Shown here piece by piece: positions 26,326 through 35,856 of a DNA stretch of 64,000 bases. A model generated the notes under the pieces. It saw only the letters and a list, made by a program, of their open reading frames with translations, was not told where the DNA came from and did not search any database. The number at the start of each line of letters is the position of its first letter. Within the stretch, counting starts at the first letter, position 1. The DNA is from Myxococcaceae bacterium. GTDB taxonomy: Bacteria > Myxococcota > Myxococcia > Myxococcales > Myxococcaceae. The stretch is taken from positions 62,001 through 126,000 of the forward strand of contig JAEUJQ010000032.1 in the NCBI GenBank assembly GCA_016793095.1. The letters are read 5' to 3'. A program made the translations under genes and the position numbers.

Positions 26326-29300
26326 GTGTTCGAACGCATCGTCGGGTTCTCGCTGTCGAACCGGGGCGCGGTGCTCTTCGTCACCGCCGTCATCGCCATC
26401 TGGGGCGTCGTGTCGTTCCGTGGCCTCACCATCGAGGCCTTCCCGGACCCGACCGACACGCAGGTGAACGTCATCACGCTCTACTCGGGCCAACCCGCCG
26501 AGGAGGTCGAGCGCCAGGTGGGGCTGCCGCTCGAGCGCGCGCTCAACGGCACCCCCGGCCTCGCGCGCTTGCGGAGCCTGTCGATGTTCGGCCTCTCGTT
26601 CGTCACGCTCACCTTCTACGACGGGGTCGATGGCCTGCAGTCGCGGCAGCAGGTGCTCGAGCGGCTGCGCAGCGCCGAGCTGCCCGAAGGCGTGGTGCCC
26701 GAGTTGGGGCCGTTTGCGACGCCCATCGGCGAGGTCTATCGCTACACGCTCTCCGGCGCCGACGACGATCCGATGCGCCTGCGCACGCTGCAGGAGTGGG
26801 TGGTGCGCCCGTCGCTGCTGCGCGTGCGCGGCGTCGCAGACGTGGTGAGCTACGGCGGGCTCGTGCGCGAGGTGCACGTGCTGCCGAACCCGGCGCAGAT
26901 GGCGGCCTTCGGCCTGTCGATGCCTGAGCTCGAGGCCGCCATTCAGAAGGGCTCGGTCAACGCCTCGGGCGGCACCCTCGAGCGCGGGGCCGAGCAGTTC
27001 GTCATCCGCAGCGAGGGCCTGTTCGCGTCGCTGGACGACCTGCGCATGGTGCGTGTGGCGACGCACGACGGCACGCCGGTCTTCCTGCGCGACGTGGCCA
27101 CCATCACCGATGGCTGGGCCCCGAGGCAGGGGGTGGTGAGCCGCGGGCGCGAGTACGACGCCGTCGAGGGCATCGTGCTGATGCGGCGGGGAGAGAACCC
27201 GTCGGAGGTGCTCGCGGCGCTCGCGAAGCAGGTCGACCTCGTCAACCTGCGTCTCGCGGAGGACGGCGCGAAGGTCGATGCGTTCTACGACCGCACCGAG
27301 CTCGTCAACACGACGCTCAAGACGGTGGGAAGAAACCTGCTCGAGGGCGCGGCGCTCGTCGTCCTCGTGCTGTTCATCTTCCTGCTCGACCTGCGAGCTG
27401 CGCTCATCACCGCGACCCTCATTCCCCTCTCGCTGCTGACGGCCTTCATCTACCTGAAGCTGCGCGGCATGTCGGCGAACCTGCTGTCGATGGGCGCGAT
27501 CGACTTCGGCGTCATCGTCGACGGCGGCGTCGTCATCATCGAGTCCATCCTCACGCGGCTGAACGACCGCGACGGCTTCTCGTCCGAGGGGCTGCCGCAG
27601 GAGGACGGCCGGGGTATCGAGCTCACCATCGGCGAGCGGGTACGGAGGGCGACGACCGCCGTGGTACGGCCGACGGTGTTCGCGCTGCTCATCATCATCG
27701 CCGCCTACCTGCCCATCTTCATGCTCGAGCGGGTCGAGGGCCGCATCTTCGCGCCGATGGCGAACACCGTGGTGGCGGCGCTGCTCGGCGCGCTCGTCTT
27801 CTCGGTGACGCTCGTGCCGGTGCTGGCGGCCATCGTCTACCGGCGGCCGGTGACCCACGGCGAGTCGCCGGTGCTGCGGTGGGCCGCGGCGGCGTACGGC
27901 CCCGCCCTGAAGGCAGCGCTCAGGCGCCCGTGGCTGGTGGTGGTGGCGGCGATGGCATTACTGGCGGGCACGGTGACGGTGGTGCCGACGCTGGGCAGCG
28001 AGTTCCTCCCGGAGCTGAACGAGGGGGCGCTGTACATGACCATCACCCTGCCCTCGAACACCTCGCTCACCGAAGGCCGCAAGCTGGTGCCCCAGCTCAC
28101 CCAGCTCATCGAAGGCAACCCGCAAGTCGAGGCAGTGTTGTCGCAGCTGGGCCGCCCCGAGGACGGCACCGACGCGACGCTCACCAGCAACCTCGAGTTC
28201 TTCGTCAAGCTCAAGCCGCCGGACCAATGGCCGAAGGAGACGCCCGAGCTGGGCGACGTCATTCGCGCGCTCAACCGGTCGATCTCGGGCATCCCCGGGC
28301 TCGAGGTGAACTTCAGCCAGCCCATCAGGGACAATGTGAATGAGAGCATCTCGGGGCAGTTCGGGCAGATCTCGGTCAAGCTCTACGGAGACGACCTGAT
28401 CGCGCTGCAGGCCCAGGCCGAGAAGACGAAGGCGGTGATCGCCACCGTGCCCGGCGTCGCCGACCTCGGCATCGTGAAGAGTGGTGAGGTGCCGCAGATC
28501 CGCGTGAGGCCGCAGCGCGCGACCCTCGCGAGGTACGGCGTGGACCTCGGCGACTTCCAGCACTTCTTCCAGACGGCGACGGGCGGGCGGCCGGTGTCGA
28601 CGTTCTGGGAAGGCGAGCGGCGCTTCGACGTGGTGATGCGGCTGCCGCTCACCGCGCGCGACGACATCGAGAAGCTCAGGAAGCTGCGGGTGCCGGTCGA
28701 AGACGGCAACCTGGTGCCGCTCGAGGCGCTCGCGCACGTCGAGACGGGCTTCGGCCGGGCCTCCATCAACCGCGAGAACGGGCGGCGGTACATCGGCCTG
28801 CGCATGAACGTGCGGGGGCGCGACCTCGGCTCGTTCGTCAACGACGCGCGCGCCCGGGTGGAGTCGGAGGCGCCGCTGAAGGCCGGCATGCAGCTCGAGT
28901 GGGGCGGCGAGTTCGAGAACAAGGAGCGCGCGATGAACCGCCTGCTCGTCGTGGTGCCGGTCGCGCTCGTCATCACGCTGCTGCTGCTCTTCAAGGCGTT
29001 CGACTCGATGGGCCGCGCCGTGCTGACGCTGCTCAACGTACCCTTCGCGCTGACCGGCGGCGTGCTGGGGCTGTGGTTGTTCGGCATGCCGGTGTCGGTG
29101 GCGGCGGCGGTGGGCTTCATCGCCCTCATCGGGCAGGCGGCGCTCAACGGCGTGCTGGTGACGTCGGCCATCGCCGAGCGGCGCAGCGCCGGAGCCCAGC
29201 TCGACGACGCCATCATGCTGGGTGCGCGCGAGCGGCTGCGGGCGGTGCTGATGACGGCCGCGCTGGCGGCGCTGGGCCTGGTGCCGGCGGCGCTCTCGCG

Positions 29301-29469
29301 CGGCATCGGCTCGGAGACGCAGCGACCGCTCGCGGTCGTCATCGTGTTCGGCACGGTATCAGCGTGCCTGCTGACGCTGGTGCTGTTGCCGGTGCTCTTC
29401 AAGCTGGCCGCGCCGCTGGCTGAGGCAGTGGTGCTGGCACGGCGGAGGACGACCCTTCTGGTGAGGTGA
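26326..29469 (+). CDS. CzcA/CusA-family RND heavy-metal efflux pump
   Basis: 1047 residues, full length, with 12 membrane segments. The proton-relay motif in segment 4 reads SMGAIDFGVIVDGGVVIIE, the Asp-Asp-Glu arrangement of heavy-metal (HME) pumps rather than drug pumps. TIEAFPDPTDTQV and GQPAEEVERQVGLPLE near the N-terminus are also HME-type. It exports divalent or monovalent cations from periplasm or cytoplasm using the proton gradient. The GTG start has GAGGAGG 4 nt upstream. The actual metal cannot be told by eye. Expression is presumably set by the two-component genes upstream. Confidence 0.93.
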   Translation: MFERIVGFSLSNRGAVLFVTAVIAIWGVVSFRGLTIEAFPDPTDTQVNVITLYSGQPAEEVERQVGLPLERALNGTPGLARLRSLSMFGLSFVTLTFYDGVDGLQSRQQVLERLRSAELPEGVVPELGPFATPIGEVYRYTLSGADDDPMRLRTLQEWVVRPSLLRVRGVADVVSYGGLVREVHVLPNPAQMAAFGLSMPELEAAIQKGSVNASGGTLERGAEQFVIRSEGLFASLDDLRMVRVATHDGTPVFLRDVATITDGWAPRQGVVSRGREYDAVEGIVLMRRGENPSEVLAALAKQVDLVNLRLAEDGAKVDAFYDRTELVNTTLKTVGRNLLEGAALVVLVLFIFLLDLRAALITATLIPLSLLTAFIYLKLRGMSANLLSMGAIDFGVIVDGGVVIIESILTRLNDRDGFSSEGLPQEDGRGIELTIGERVRRATTAVVRPTVFALLIIIAAYLPIFMLERVEGRIFAPMANTVVAALLGALVFSVTLVPVLAAIVYRRPVTHGESPVLRWAAAAYGPALKAALRRPWLVVVAAMALLAGTVTVVPTLGSEFLPELNEGALYMTITLPSNTSLTEGRKLVPQLTQLIEGNPQVEAVLSQLGRPEDGTDATLTSNLEFFVKLKPPDQWPKETPELGDVIRALNRSISGIPGLEVNFSQPIRDNVNESISGQFGQISVKLYGDDLIALQAQAEKTKAVIATVPGVADLGIVKSGEVPQIRVRPQRATLARYGVDLGDFQHFFQTATGGRPVSTFWEGERRFDVVMRLPLTARDDIEKLRKLRVPVEDGNLVPLEALAHVETGFGRASINRENGRRYIGLRMNVRGRDLGSFVNDARARVESEAPLKAGMQLEWGGEFENKERAMNRLLVVVPVALVITLLLLFKAFDSMGRAVLTLLNVPFALTGGVLGLWLFGMPVSVAAAVGFIALIGQAALNGVLVTSAIAERRSAGAQLDDAIMLGARERLRAVLMTAALAALGLVPAALSRGIGSETQRPLAVVIVFGTVSACLLTLVLLPVLFKLAAPLAEAVVLARRRTTLLVR

Positions 29470-29484
29470 GCTCGCCCGGCATGG

Positions 29485-31332
29485 TCAGGGCGCTGGCTCC
29501 CACCCGGTGAGCGTCTTGAACGCCTCGAGCAGCAGCGGCACCGTCCTGGGCCCCAGCGAGTTCGTCTCCTCGTAGTGGTCGCCGCGCGCCTGCTTCGAGT
29601 ACGGGCTCTCGGGGTGCAGCACGTAGTCATACTCGGGCACGAGGTAGCCGAGCTCGTCGTTCGCGAGCCCGAGGATGGTCGGGTACTCGCCGCCGAGCAG
29701 CTCCTTGAGGTACGGCGGCGGCGGCGCGTTCGCCAGCACCGGCGGCGCGGGGTTCGTCGGGTCGACCTGCGGCGCGCCGAAGGCCCAGGCGGCGTCGTAG
29801 CCGACGGCCAGCTCGGGCAGCAGCTCTCCAGGCACGCCGAGGAAGCGCACGCCGCCCAGCTGCACCTTGCTCACCTCGGTCAGCACCAGCGCCGGGTTGT
29901 CGGGGCCGATGGTCTTCATGCGGTCGAAGCCGGGCAGCCGCCGGCGAATGATGTCCACGCCCGGCAGGATGGTGAGCCGGAACACTTCGTTGTCGATGGG
30001 CACGGTGAGGGTGGTGGCGCCAAAGGCGAGGTTGGGCGCCTTCTCTTCACGCGCCCCCGCCAGCGCCTCGAGCGCGACGAGCGCGACGATGTCGCCCACG
30101 GCCTTCGTCTTCGCGAAGGTGCGGTGCGGCGGCTCGTCTCCATCGACGCTCTTCGGCCGCGCGCCGAGCGGGGTCATCATGCCGCCAACCGCGCCGCTGA
30201 AGTACACGCAGGTGCCGCCGAGCCCCTGCGCCACCAGCGAGCCGTCGCGCTTGAAGACGCCCTTCTCGACGCCCTCGCGGAGCGCCCAGACGAAGTCGGC
30301 GCTGAGGAAGTTGTTGGTGTCGCCCAGCACCTCGGGGTGGTTGCCCCACGACACCAGCGAGCCGATGACGAGCCCCGAGACGGCCTCGGTGAACTTCAAC
30401 ACCGTCACCGCGTCGTCGCTGACGAACGGGTCGCGCGTGTCCTTGATGACCTCGAGCGTCTTCGCGCCGAGCCGCCCCTGCGCCGCGAACACCTTCGCTG
30501 GCCGCGCCGACTGCATGGCCTCGCTGACGGCCTGCGCGACGCCTTCGATGAGCACGTCCTTCAGCCAGGCGTCGTCGACGCCGCGCTCGGGCAGCACGGC
30601 GCGAATCGGGCCCCACTGCCCCATGGTGTCGACGCCCTCGTGGGTGTGGGTCGACGAGACGAGCACGTAGTCCGGCACGCCCTGGTTGCGCTTCGCGATG
30701 CGCTCACGAATGCGCTCGACGTCGTCGCGGAACAGCCCCACCACGTCGACGGACACCAACGCGATGGACACGTCGCCGTTCTGCACCACCACGGCGCGCG
30801 CGGTCAGGTCGTCGTGCACGCCAAACGCCGGCGTGGTGAGCCCGAAGCCCGCCAGCCACATGCCCTGGAACTTCCCGTCGCGCTCCGTGCCGTCCGCGTC
30901 AGGGCCCGGGTAGTCGGCGTCGCCGGGGCACTTCTGGTCGCGGCCGCAGTCGAAGAAGAAGTCGGGCTTGCCGTCGGCCTCGCTGCCGTCGGCGTCGGGA
31001 GCCCCGTAGCCCGGTGCGCCGGGACAGAGGCCGTCGCCCCCGCAGTCGGCCGAGAAGGCGCCGTCGGTGAGCTTGCCGCAGCGCGGGCGCCCGTCACGCC
31101 CCGTCGGGGCCGGCTCGCTGCAGTCGCCGGCGCGGCTCAGGAAGTCGGGCCGTGGGCGCTCGAACCGCGGCGTCACCGCCACCACCGCGACGCCCGCCTT
31201 GAAGACGCCGTCGTTGCCCCGCTCGCAGCCGGGCCCACCGGGACAGAAGCGCTCCGGGGGCGTTCCCTTCGCCATCGGCTTCGGACAGCCGCTCAGCCAC
31301 AGGGCGAGGGCGACGAGGGAGAACGCGCGCAT
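29485..31332 (-). CDS. neutral-ceramidase-like lipoprotein with Asp-rich insertion
   Basis: 615 residues from ATG 31332. The signal ends in a lipobox (LALWLSGC). The ceramidase N-terminal family pattern is seen in AGVAVVAVTPRF, then DDLTARAVVVQNGDVSIALVSVD, VLVSSTHTHEGVDTMGQWG, SWGNHPEVLG and YFSGAVGGMM, with zinc-ligand-type histidines. Residues 98-155 insert two 27-28-residue units, each with C-GD---CPG and PDADG.E.DGK, resembling calcium-binding type 3 repeats. Family enzymes cleave N-acyl sphingosine. Divergence is high, so lipid amide or ester hydrolysis is only inferred. A paralogous gene lies divergently upstream. Confidence 0.75.
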   Translation of the reverse strand: MRAFSLVALALWLSGCPKPMAKGTPPERFCPGGPGCERGNDGVFKAGVAVVAVTPRFERPRPDFLSRAGDCSEPAPTGRDGRPRCGKLTDGAFSADCGGDGLCPGAPGYGAPDADGSEADGKPDFFFDCGRDQKCPGDADYPGPDADGTERDGKFQGMWLAGFGLTTPAFGVHDDLTARAVVVQNGDVSIALVSVDVVGLFRDDVERIRERIAKRNQGVPDYVLVSSTHTHEGVDTMGQWGPIRAVLPERGVDDAWLKDVLIEGVAQAVSEAMQSARPAKVFAAQGRLGAKTLEVIKDTRDPFVSDDAVTVLKFTEAVSGLVIGSLVSWGNHPEVLGDTNNFLSADFVWALREGVEKGVFKRDGSLVAQGLGGTCVYFSGAVGGMMTPLGARPKSVDGDEPPHRTFAKTKAVGDIVALVALEALAGAREEKAPNLAFGATTLTVPIDNEVFRLTILPGVDIIRRRLPGFDRMKTIGPDNPALVLTEVSKVQLGGVRFLGVPGELLPELAVGYDAAWAFGAPQVDPTNPAPPVLANAPPPPYLKELLGGEYPTILGLANDELGYLVPEYDYVLHPESPYSKQARGDHYEETNSLGPRTVPLLLEAFKTLTGWEPAP

Positions 31333-31339
31333 GGGCGAC

Positions 31340-31368
31340 GAGTTACTCCGGGTCGCGCCGCTCCAGAA
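31340..31368 (-). promoter_or_regulatory. promoter, TTCTGG - 17 bp - TAACTC, leaderless-type
   Basis: On the minus strand TAACTC (31345-31340) ends 7 nt before the ATG at 31332, and TTCTGG (31368-31363) is 17 bp further up. Confidence 0.4.
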
Positions 31369-31479
31369 GCGGTGAGGGCCCACGCCACGCCGCTCGCCGC
31401 TGCGGAGCGTGTGCCTGGCGTCGCTTCACGTGGGCAGTGCGCTAGGGTCGCCCGCGAGACGGGCCGGCCGGGAGTCGAC

Positions 31480-33738
31480 ATGGTGAAGCACCTGCTGTTG
31501 GTGGCGCTCCTGAGCAGCTGCTCGGGGACGATGATGGGCGGCCCCGCTCCCGGGCCGCTCGAGGTCGGCATCGCCACGACGCTCGTCGACGTCCCCGTGG
31601 GGGCACCGACGGGCGGCTACTCGCGCAGGAAGTCTGCGGACGACCCGGGCTCGCGCTGGGCGCTGAACTTCCCGTCCACCACCGGCGTGCACACCGACGC
31701 CACCGCGCGCGCCATCGCCTTCAGTGACGGCGTCACCCGCACCGCCCTCGTGCGGCTCGACGTGTGCTTGACGACGCCGTCGCTCCGCGCCCGCGTTCGC
31801 CAGAAGCTCGACGCCGCGGGCGAATCGGCGCGCTTCATCGTGCAGGGCACCCACACGCACGCGCACATGGCCCGCTTCTTCGAGCCCGTACACCTCGGCA
31901 ACAAGTCCGGCCTCGACATCACGTCGGTGGGAATGGACGTGTACGACGCCGAGCTCGACGACCGGCTCGCCACCGCCGCGGCCAGCAGCATTCTGGGCGC
32001 GTTCGCCAACCTCAAGCGCGCCAGCGTCGGCGTCGCGGCGCTCGACGCAGGGGTGCTCAACCGTGACCGGCGCTGTGAGAACGACCCGGTGTACGGCCCG
32101 GAGTTCCGGGACCCGACGCTCACCGTCGTGCGGTTCGACGAGGTGAATGGCGACGGCGCGCCCTCGCGGCCGCTCACGGCCATCGCGCACTTCTCGGTGC
32201 ACGGCACGGTGCTCCCGGGCTCCAACACCCTGCTCTCGACGGACGTCACGGGCGCCATCGAGCTCGCCGCGTCGGATGAGCTGGGCGTGCCCGTCTTCTT
32301 CGCGCAGGGCTCGGCGGGAGACGTCAGCCCCGGTGGATCGCCCCACGGCCACGATGGCACCCAGCGCCTCGAGTGGCTCGGGCGCGCCGGGGGCCGCCTC
32401 GTGAGACAGGCCTTCGACCAGGCGCAGCCAGGACCCGCGGCGCCGACGGCGTTGACGCACCTCGACCGCGGCGTGCTGATGACGCGCGAGGCCCTGGGCT
32501 ACCAGCGCGGCGAGTTCCCCGAGCACGGCGGCATCGGCTGCCAGGTGGGTGGACCCGGCTCGGGCTCGAGCTGCGGGCAGATCCTCACGCCGCCCGAGCA
32601 GGGTGGCCTGCTGTGCGGGGCGGTCGAGCCGCGCCCCCTGACGCGCGCGCTCGTCTCCGTCCTCCGCGTGGGAGACGTGGCCTTCGTGACACTGCCGGGA
32701 GAGCCGAGCACCGCCGTCGGTGCGAAGGCGGCCCAGGCGCTGGCCCCGCTCGGGGTGTCCACGCGTCTCACGCTCGGCTACGCCCAGGAACACTACGGCT
32801 ACCTGCTCGAGCAGGACGACTTCCTGCGGGGCGGCTACGAGCCCAGCGTGTCGCCCTGGGGCTGGCGCGTGGGCCAGTACCTCGTCGATGAGGTGACCCG
32901 CCTGGTGAGCACTCGCGCCTCGCCGCAGGAGAGCGCCAGCGCCGCGCGTCCGCCCGGCTTCGAGCCGCGCGCCTTCGAGGAGAGCGAAGCGGCCCCCGTC
33001 ATCATCGGCGACACGGTGGACGTCGAGCGCACCCAGGCCGTCACGCTCACCTTCACGGGGGGCGACCCCGCGCTGGGAACGCCGGCGGTCTCGCTCGAGC
33101 AGGAACGGATGGGGGCCTTCACGCAGGCCCTGGCGTCGCCGACGCGCCCTCTCCAGAACGGCCCCGACATCATCCGCCGCTACCGCGCCACCCCTTCGGT
33201 CGCCGCCCAGCCCGACGCGACGAGGCGGCGGCACGAGTGGACTGCGCGCTGGGAGGTGCTGCCCGACTTCGCCCTGGGCCGCTACCGACTCGTCGTGACG
33301 GGGCGCGCCCGGGTCGCGGGGACGGTCGAGCGCTACCGCCTCGAGTCGCAGCCCTTCACGGTCCTCCCCGCGCGCAGCATCTCGCTCGTGAGCAGCCGCG
33401 TCACCGGCGCGGCGGTCGTCCTCACGCCCCGCTACACGCCGAACCCCATGCGCTTCGCGAACGGCGACCCCTCGACGAACCTGCGCCTGTGGGACGACGC
33501 GAGCCGACCGGAGACGGGGCTGCCGGCGCGACGAGGCTCTGCCCGGGTGCGGGTGGACGCTGCGCCGAGCACGTCGTCGATGGTGACCGCGAGCTGGGAC
33601 GACGGCGAGCAAGGCTACGTCGTGCCTCTGCCCGCTGGGGTGGCTGGCGCCATCACGCTCACCGTCGAGCCCGGCGGACTCGTCGACGGCCTGGGGAACA
33701 CGAACGCCACGCGGCTGTCGTCTTCGGTGAGCCGGTAG
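31480..33738 (+). CDS. neutral-ceramidase-like lipoprotein with long C-terminal domain
   Basis: 752 residues. The lipobox is LLLVALLSSCSG. The ceramidase family pattern is clear: TGGYSRR, TARAIAFSDGVTRTALVRLD, VQGTHTHAHMARFFEP, IAHFSVHGTVLPGSNTLLSTDVTG and FFAQGSAGDVSPGG. The last phrase is the family hallmark. Unlike its divergent neighbour it has no Asp-rich insertion, and it carries about 290 extra C-terminal residues in two or three beta-rich segments (VTLTFTGGDPALGT, YRLVVTGRARVAGTVERY). A TAGGGT hexamer at 31443 leaves a leader of about 30 nt. It probably acts at the outer surface on sphingolipids or other N-acyl lipids. Confidence 0.8.
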   Translation: MVKHLLLVALLSSCSGTMMGGPAPGPLEVGIATTLVDVPVGAPTGGYSRRKSADDPGSRWALNFPSTTGVHTDATARAIAFSDGVTRTALVRLDVCLTTPSLRARVRQKLDAAGESARFIVQGTHTHAHMARFFEPVHLGNKSGLDITSVGMDVYDAELDDRLATAAASSILGAFANLKRASVGVAALDAGVLNRDRRCENDPVYGPEFRDPTLTVVRFDEVNGDGAPSRPLTAIAHFSVHGTVLPGSNTLLSTDVTGAIELAASDELGVPVFFAQGSAGDVSPGGSPHGHDGTQRLEWLGRAGGRLVRQAFDQAQPGPAAPTALTHLDRGVLMTREALGYQRGEFPEHGGIGCQVGGPGSGSSCGQILTPPEQGGLLCGAVEPRPLTRALVSVLRVGDVAFVTLPGEPSTAVGAKAAQALAPLGVSTRLTLGYAQEHYGYLLEQDDFLRGGYEPSVSPWGWRVGQYLVDEVTRLVSTRASPQESASAARPPGFEPRAFEESEAAPVIIGDTVDVERTQAVTLTFTGGDPALGTPAVSLEQERMGAFTQALASPTRPLQNGPDIIRRYRATPSVAAQPDATRRRHEWTARWEVLPDFALGRYRLVVTGRARVAGTVERYRLESQPFTVLPARSISLVSSRVTGAAVVLTPRYTPNPMRFANGDPSTNLRLWDDASRPETGLPARRGSARVRVDAAPSTSSMVTASWDDGEQGYVVPLPAGVAGAITLTVEPGGLVDGLGNTNATRLSSSVSR

Positions 33739-33788
33739 CGCAACGAGGCGCGTCGCAACAAGGCGTCGACTGGAGAAGGCGTCAGCGC

Positions 33789-33794
33789 TACACG
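33789..33794 (+). promoter_or_regulatory. candidate -10 element, leaderless-type
   Basis: TACACG ends 8 nt before the ATG at 33803; the spacer cccgcgcc is free of purines that could form a binding site. Confidence 0.35.
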
Positions 33795-33802
33795 CCCGCG
33801 CC

Positions 33803-35320
33803 ATGGCACGCATTCAGAAGGTGCTGGTGGCGAACCGCGGCGAGATCGCCGTCCGGGTGATGCGCACCTGCAAGGAGCTGGGGCTCAAGACGGTGGCCGT
33901 CTACTCCGAGGCCGACCGCACGGCGCTCCACGCGCGCTTCGCCGACGAGTCGTACTGCATCGGGCCCGCGCCCTCGCGGCAGAGCTACCTGGTCGCCGAC
34001 AACGTCATCGCCGCCGCGAAGCAGGCGGGCGCCGACGCCATTCACCCCGGCTACGGCTTCCTCTCTGAGAACGCCGCGTTCGTGCGAGCCTGTGACAAGG
34101 CCGGCCTCACCTTCATCGGGCCGCCCGCGTCGGCCATGGACGCGATGGGCGAGAAGACCCGCGCCCGGTCCAACATGCAGAAGGCAGGGGTGCCCGTCGT
34201 CCCGGGCACGACCGAGCCCTTCGCCACCGCCGAGGAGGCCCGCGTCTACGCGAAGAAGATCGGCTACCCGGTGATGCTGAAGGCGGCGGGGGGCGGCGGC
34301 GGCAAGGGCATGCGGCGTGTCGATCGAGAAGAAGACCTGGACTCGGCGTGGCGCACCGCGCGCAGCGAGGCGATGAGCGCCTTCGGCAACGACTCCGTCT
34401 ACATGGAGAAGTTCCTCGACCAGCCGCACCACGTCGAGATCCAGGTGTTCGCCGACACGCACGGCAACTGCATTCACCTGAACGAGCGCGAGTGCAGCGC
34501 CCAGCGCCGCAACCAGAAGGTGGTGGAGGAGACGCCGTCGCCCATCCTCACGCCGCAGATGCGCGCGGCCATGGGTGAGGTGGCGGTGAAGGCCGCGAAG
34601 GCGGTGGGCTACGTCGGCGCCGGCACCGTCGAGTTCCTCGTCGACGCGTCGCGGAGCTTCTACTTCCTCGAGATGAACACCCGCCTGCAGGTCGAGCACC
34701 CGGTGACGGAGTGGGTCACCGGCGTCGACCTCGTCGCCTGGCAGCTGCACGTGGCGCAGGGCGGCGTGCTGCCGTTCCTCGAGCCGGTGGCTCCGCGCGG
34801 GCACTCCATCGAGGTGCGCGTGTACGCCGAGGACCCGGCCACCAACTTCATGCCCTCGCCGGGGAAGATCGAGGCGCTGCGCGTGCCGTCAGGGCCGTTC
34901 CTGCGCGACGACTCAGGCGTGTACGCCGGCTACACGGTGCCCAACACCTACGACCCGATGATCAGCAAGCTGTCGGTGTGGGCGCCCACGCGCGCGGAGG
35001 CGATCCGCCGCATGCTGCGCGCGCTCGACGAGTACGTGGTGAAGGGCATCACGACCAACATCGCGTACCTGAAGGGCATTCTCTCGCATCCCGAGTTCCA
35101 GCGAGGCGACTACGACACCGGCTTCCTCGGCCGCGCGCACACCACGCTGCTCGGTGAGCAGAAGCCCGAGCTGACGAAGCTGGCCCTCATCGCCGCCGCC
35201 ATCCGCGCCCACCAGCGGGCCGAGGCGAAGGCGAAGGCGCACCCGGTGCAGACGGCCGGCGCCGCCACCTCGGGCTGGAGGACGTCCGGGCGCCGCGTCG
35301 GTAGCTGGAGGAGGGCCTGA
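33803..35320 (+). CDS. accC: biotin carboxylase subunit (acetyl/propionyl-CoA carboxylase)
   Basis: 505 residues. ATP-grasp order is complete: VLVANRGEIAVRV at the start, HPGYGFLSENAAF, the glycine loop KAAGGGGGKGMR, EIQVFAD, the catalytic Glu-Arg region LEMNTRLQVEHPVTEWVTGVDLV, and EVRVYAED. The enzyme uses ATP and bicarbonate to carboxylate biotin on the carrier encoded 2 nt downstream. The protein extends some 40 residues past the usual 450, ending in a basic Gly/Arg tail. The carboxyltransferase is not in the window, so acetyl-CoA and propionyl-CoA carboxylase cannot be told apart. Confidence 0.92.
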   Translation: MARIQKVLVANRGEIAVRVMRTCKELGLKTVAVYSEADRTALHARFADESYCIGPAPSRQSYLVADNVIAAAKQAGADAIHPGYGFLSENAAFVRACDKAGLTFIGPPASAMDAMGEKTRARSNMQKAGVPVVPGTTEPFATAEEARVYAKKIGYPVMLKAAGGGGGKGMRRVDREEDLDSAWRTARSEAMSAFGNDSVYMEKFLDQPHHVEIQVFADTHGNCIHLNERECSAQRRNQKVVEETPSPILTPQMRAAMGEVAVKAAKAVGYVGAGTVEFLVDASRSFYFLEMNTRLQVEHPVTEWVTGVDLVAWQLHVAQGGVLPFLEPVAPRGHSIEVRVYAEDPATNFMPSPGKIEALRVPSGPFLRDDSGVYAGYTVPNTYDPMISKLSVWAPTRAEAIRRMLRALDEYVVKGITTNIAYLKGILSHPEFQRGDYDTGFLGRAHTTLLGEQKPELTKLALIAAAIRAHQRAEAKAKAHPVQTAGAATSGWRTSGRRVGSWRRA

Positions 35321-35322
35321 CC

Positions 35323-35850
35323 ATGAGCCGCGCGACCCGCTACCACGCGAAGAACCTGCTGCAGGCGAAGGCCGAGCCGGTGCAGCTCGACGTCGAGGCG
35401 CTGGGCGACGATCGCTACGCCGTCACCATCGGCGCCGACCGGCTCGAGGTCGAGGCCCAGGCCCTGCCGGGACTGGCGCTCACCTTCCGCCAGGGCGCGA
35501 CCACCTTCGCGGCCGAGTTCGAGGAGAAGGGCGACGAGATCGGCGTGCTCCTGCGCGGGCAGATCTGCCGCTTCGACATCGTCGATGACCGCACCAACCA
35601 GCTGCGCGCGGCGAACGCCGTGTTCGAGGTCGAGGGCCGGCAGACCATCACCTCGCCGATGCCGGGCAAGGTGGTGAAGGTGTTCGTGAAGGCCGGCGAC
35701 GCGGTCGCCGAGGGCCAGGGCCTCGTCGTCGTCGAAGCGATGAAGATGGAGAACGAGCTCAAGGCGCCGAAGGCCGGCACCGTCGTCGAGGTCACCGCGG
35801 TCGAGGGCCAGGCGGTCGAGAACGGCGCGAAGCTGGTCGTCGTCGAGTAG
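35323..35850 (+). CDS. biotin carboxyl carrier protein
   Basis: 175 residues. Residues 107-175 are a biotinyl domain with the modified lysine K141 in VVEAMKMENELKAP. The first 100 residues resemble the domain that precedes the biotinyl part in alpha subunits of propionyl- or methylcrotonyl-type carboxylases (DRYAVTIGADRLEVEAQ), here as a separate protein. It follows the carboxylase with 2 nt between stop and ATG and a GGAGGAGGG site inside the upstream gene's end. It shuttles the carboxyl group to a carboxyltransferase encoded elsewhere. Confidence 0.92.
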   Translation: MSRATRYHAKNLLQAKAEPVQLDVEALGDDRYAVTIGADRLEVEAQALPGLALTFRQGATTFAAEFEEKGDEIGVLLRGQICRFDIVDDRTNQLRAANAVFEVEGRQTITSPMPGKVVKVFVKAGDAVAEGQGLVVVEAMKMENELKAPKAGTVVEVTAVEGQAVENGAKLVVVE

Positions 35851-35856
35851 CGCGGG

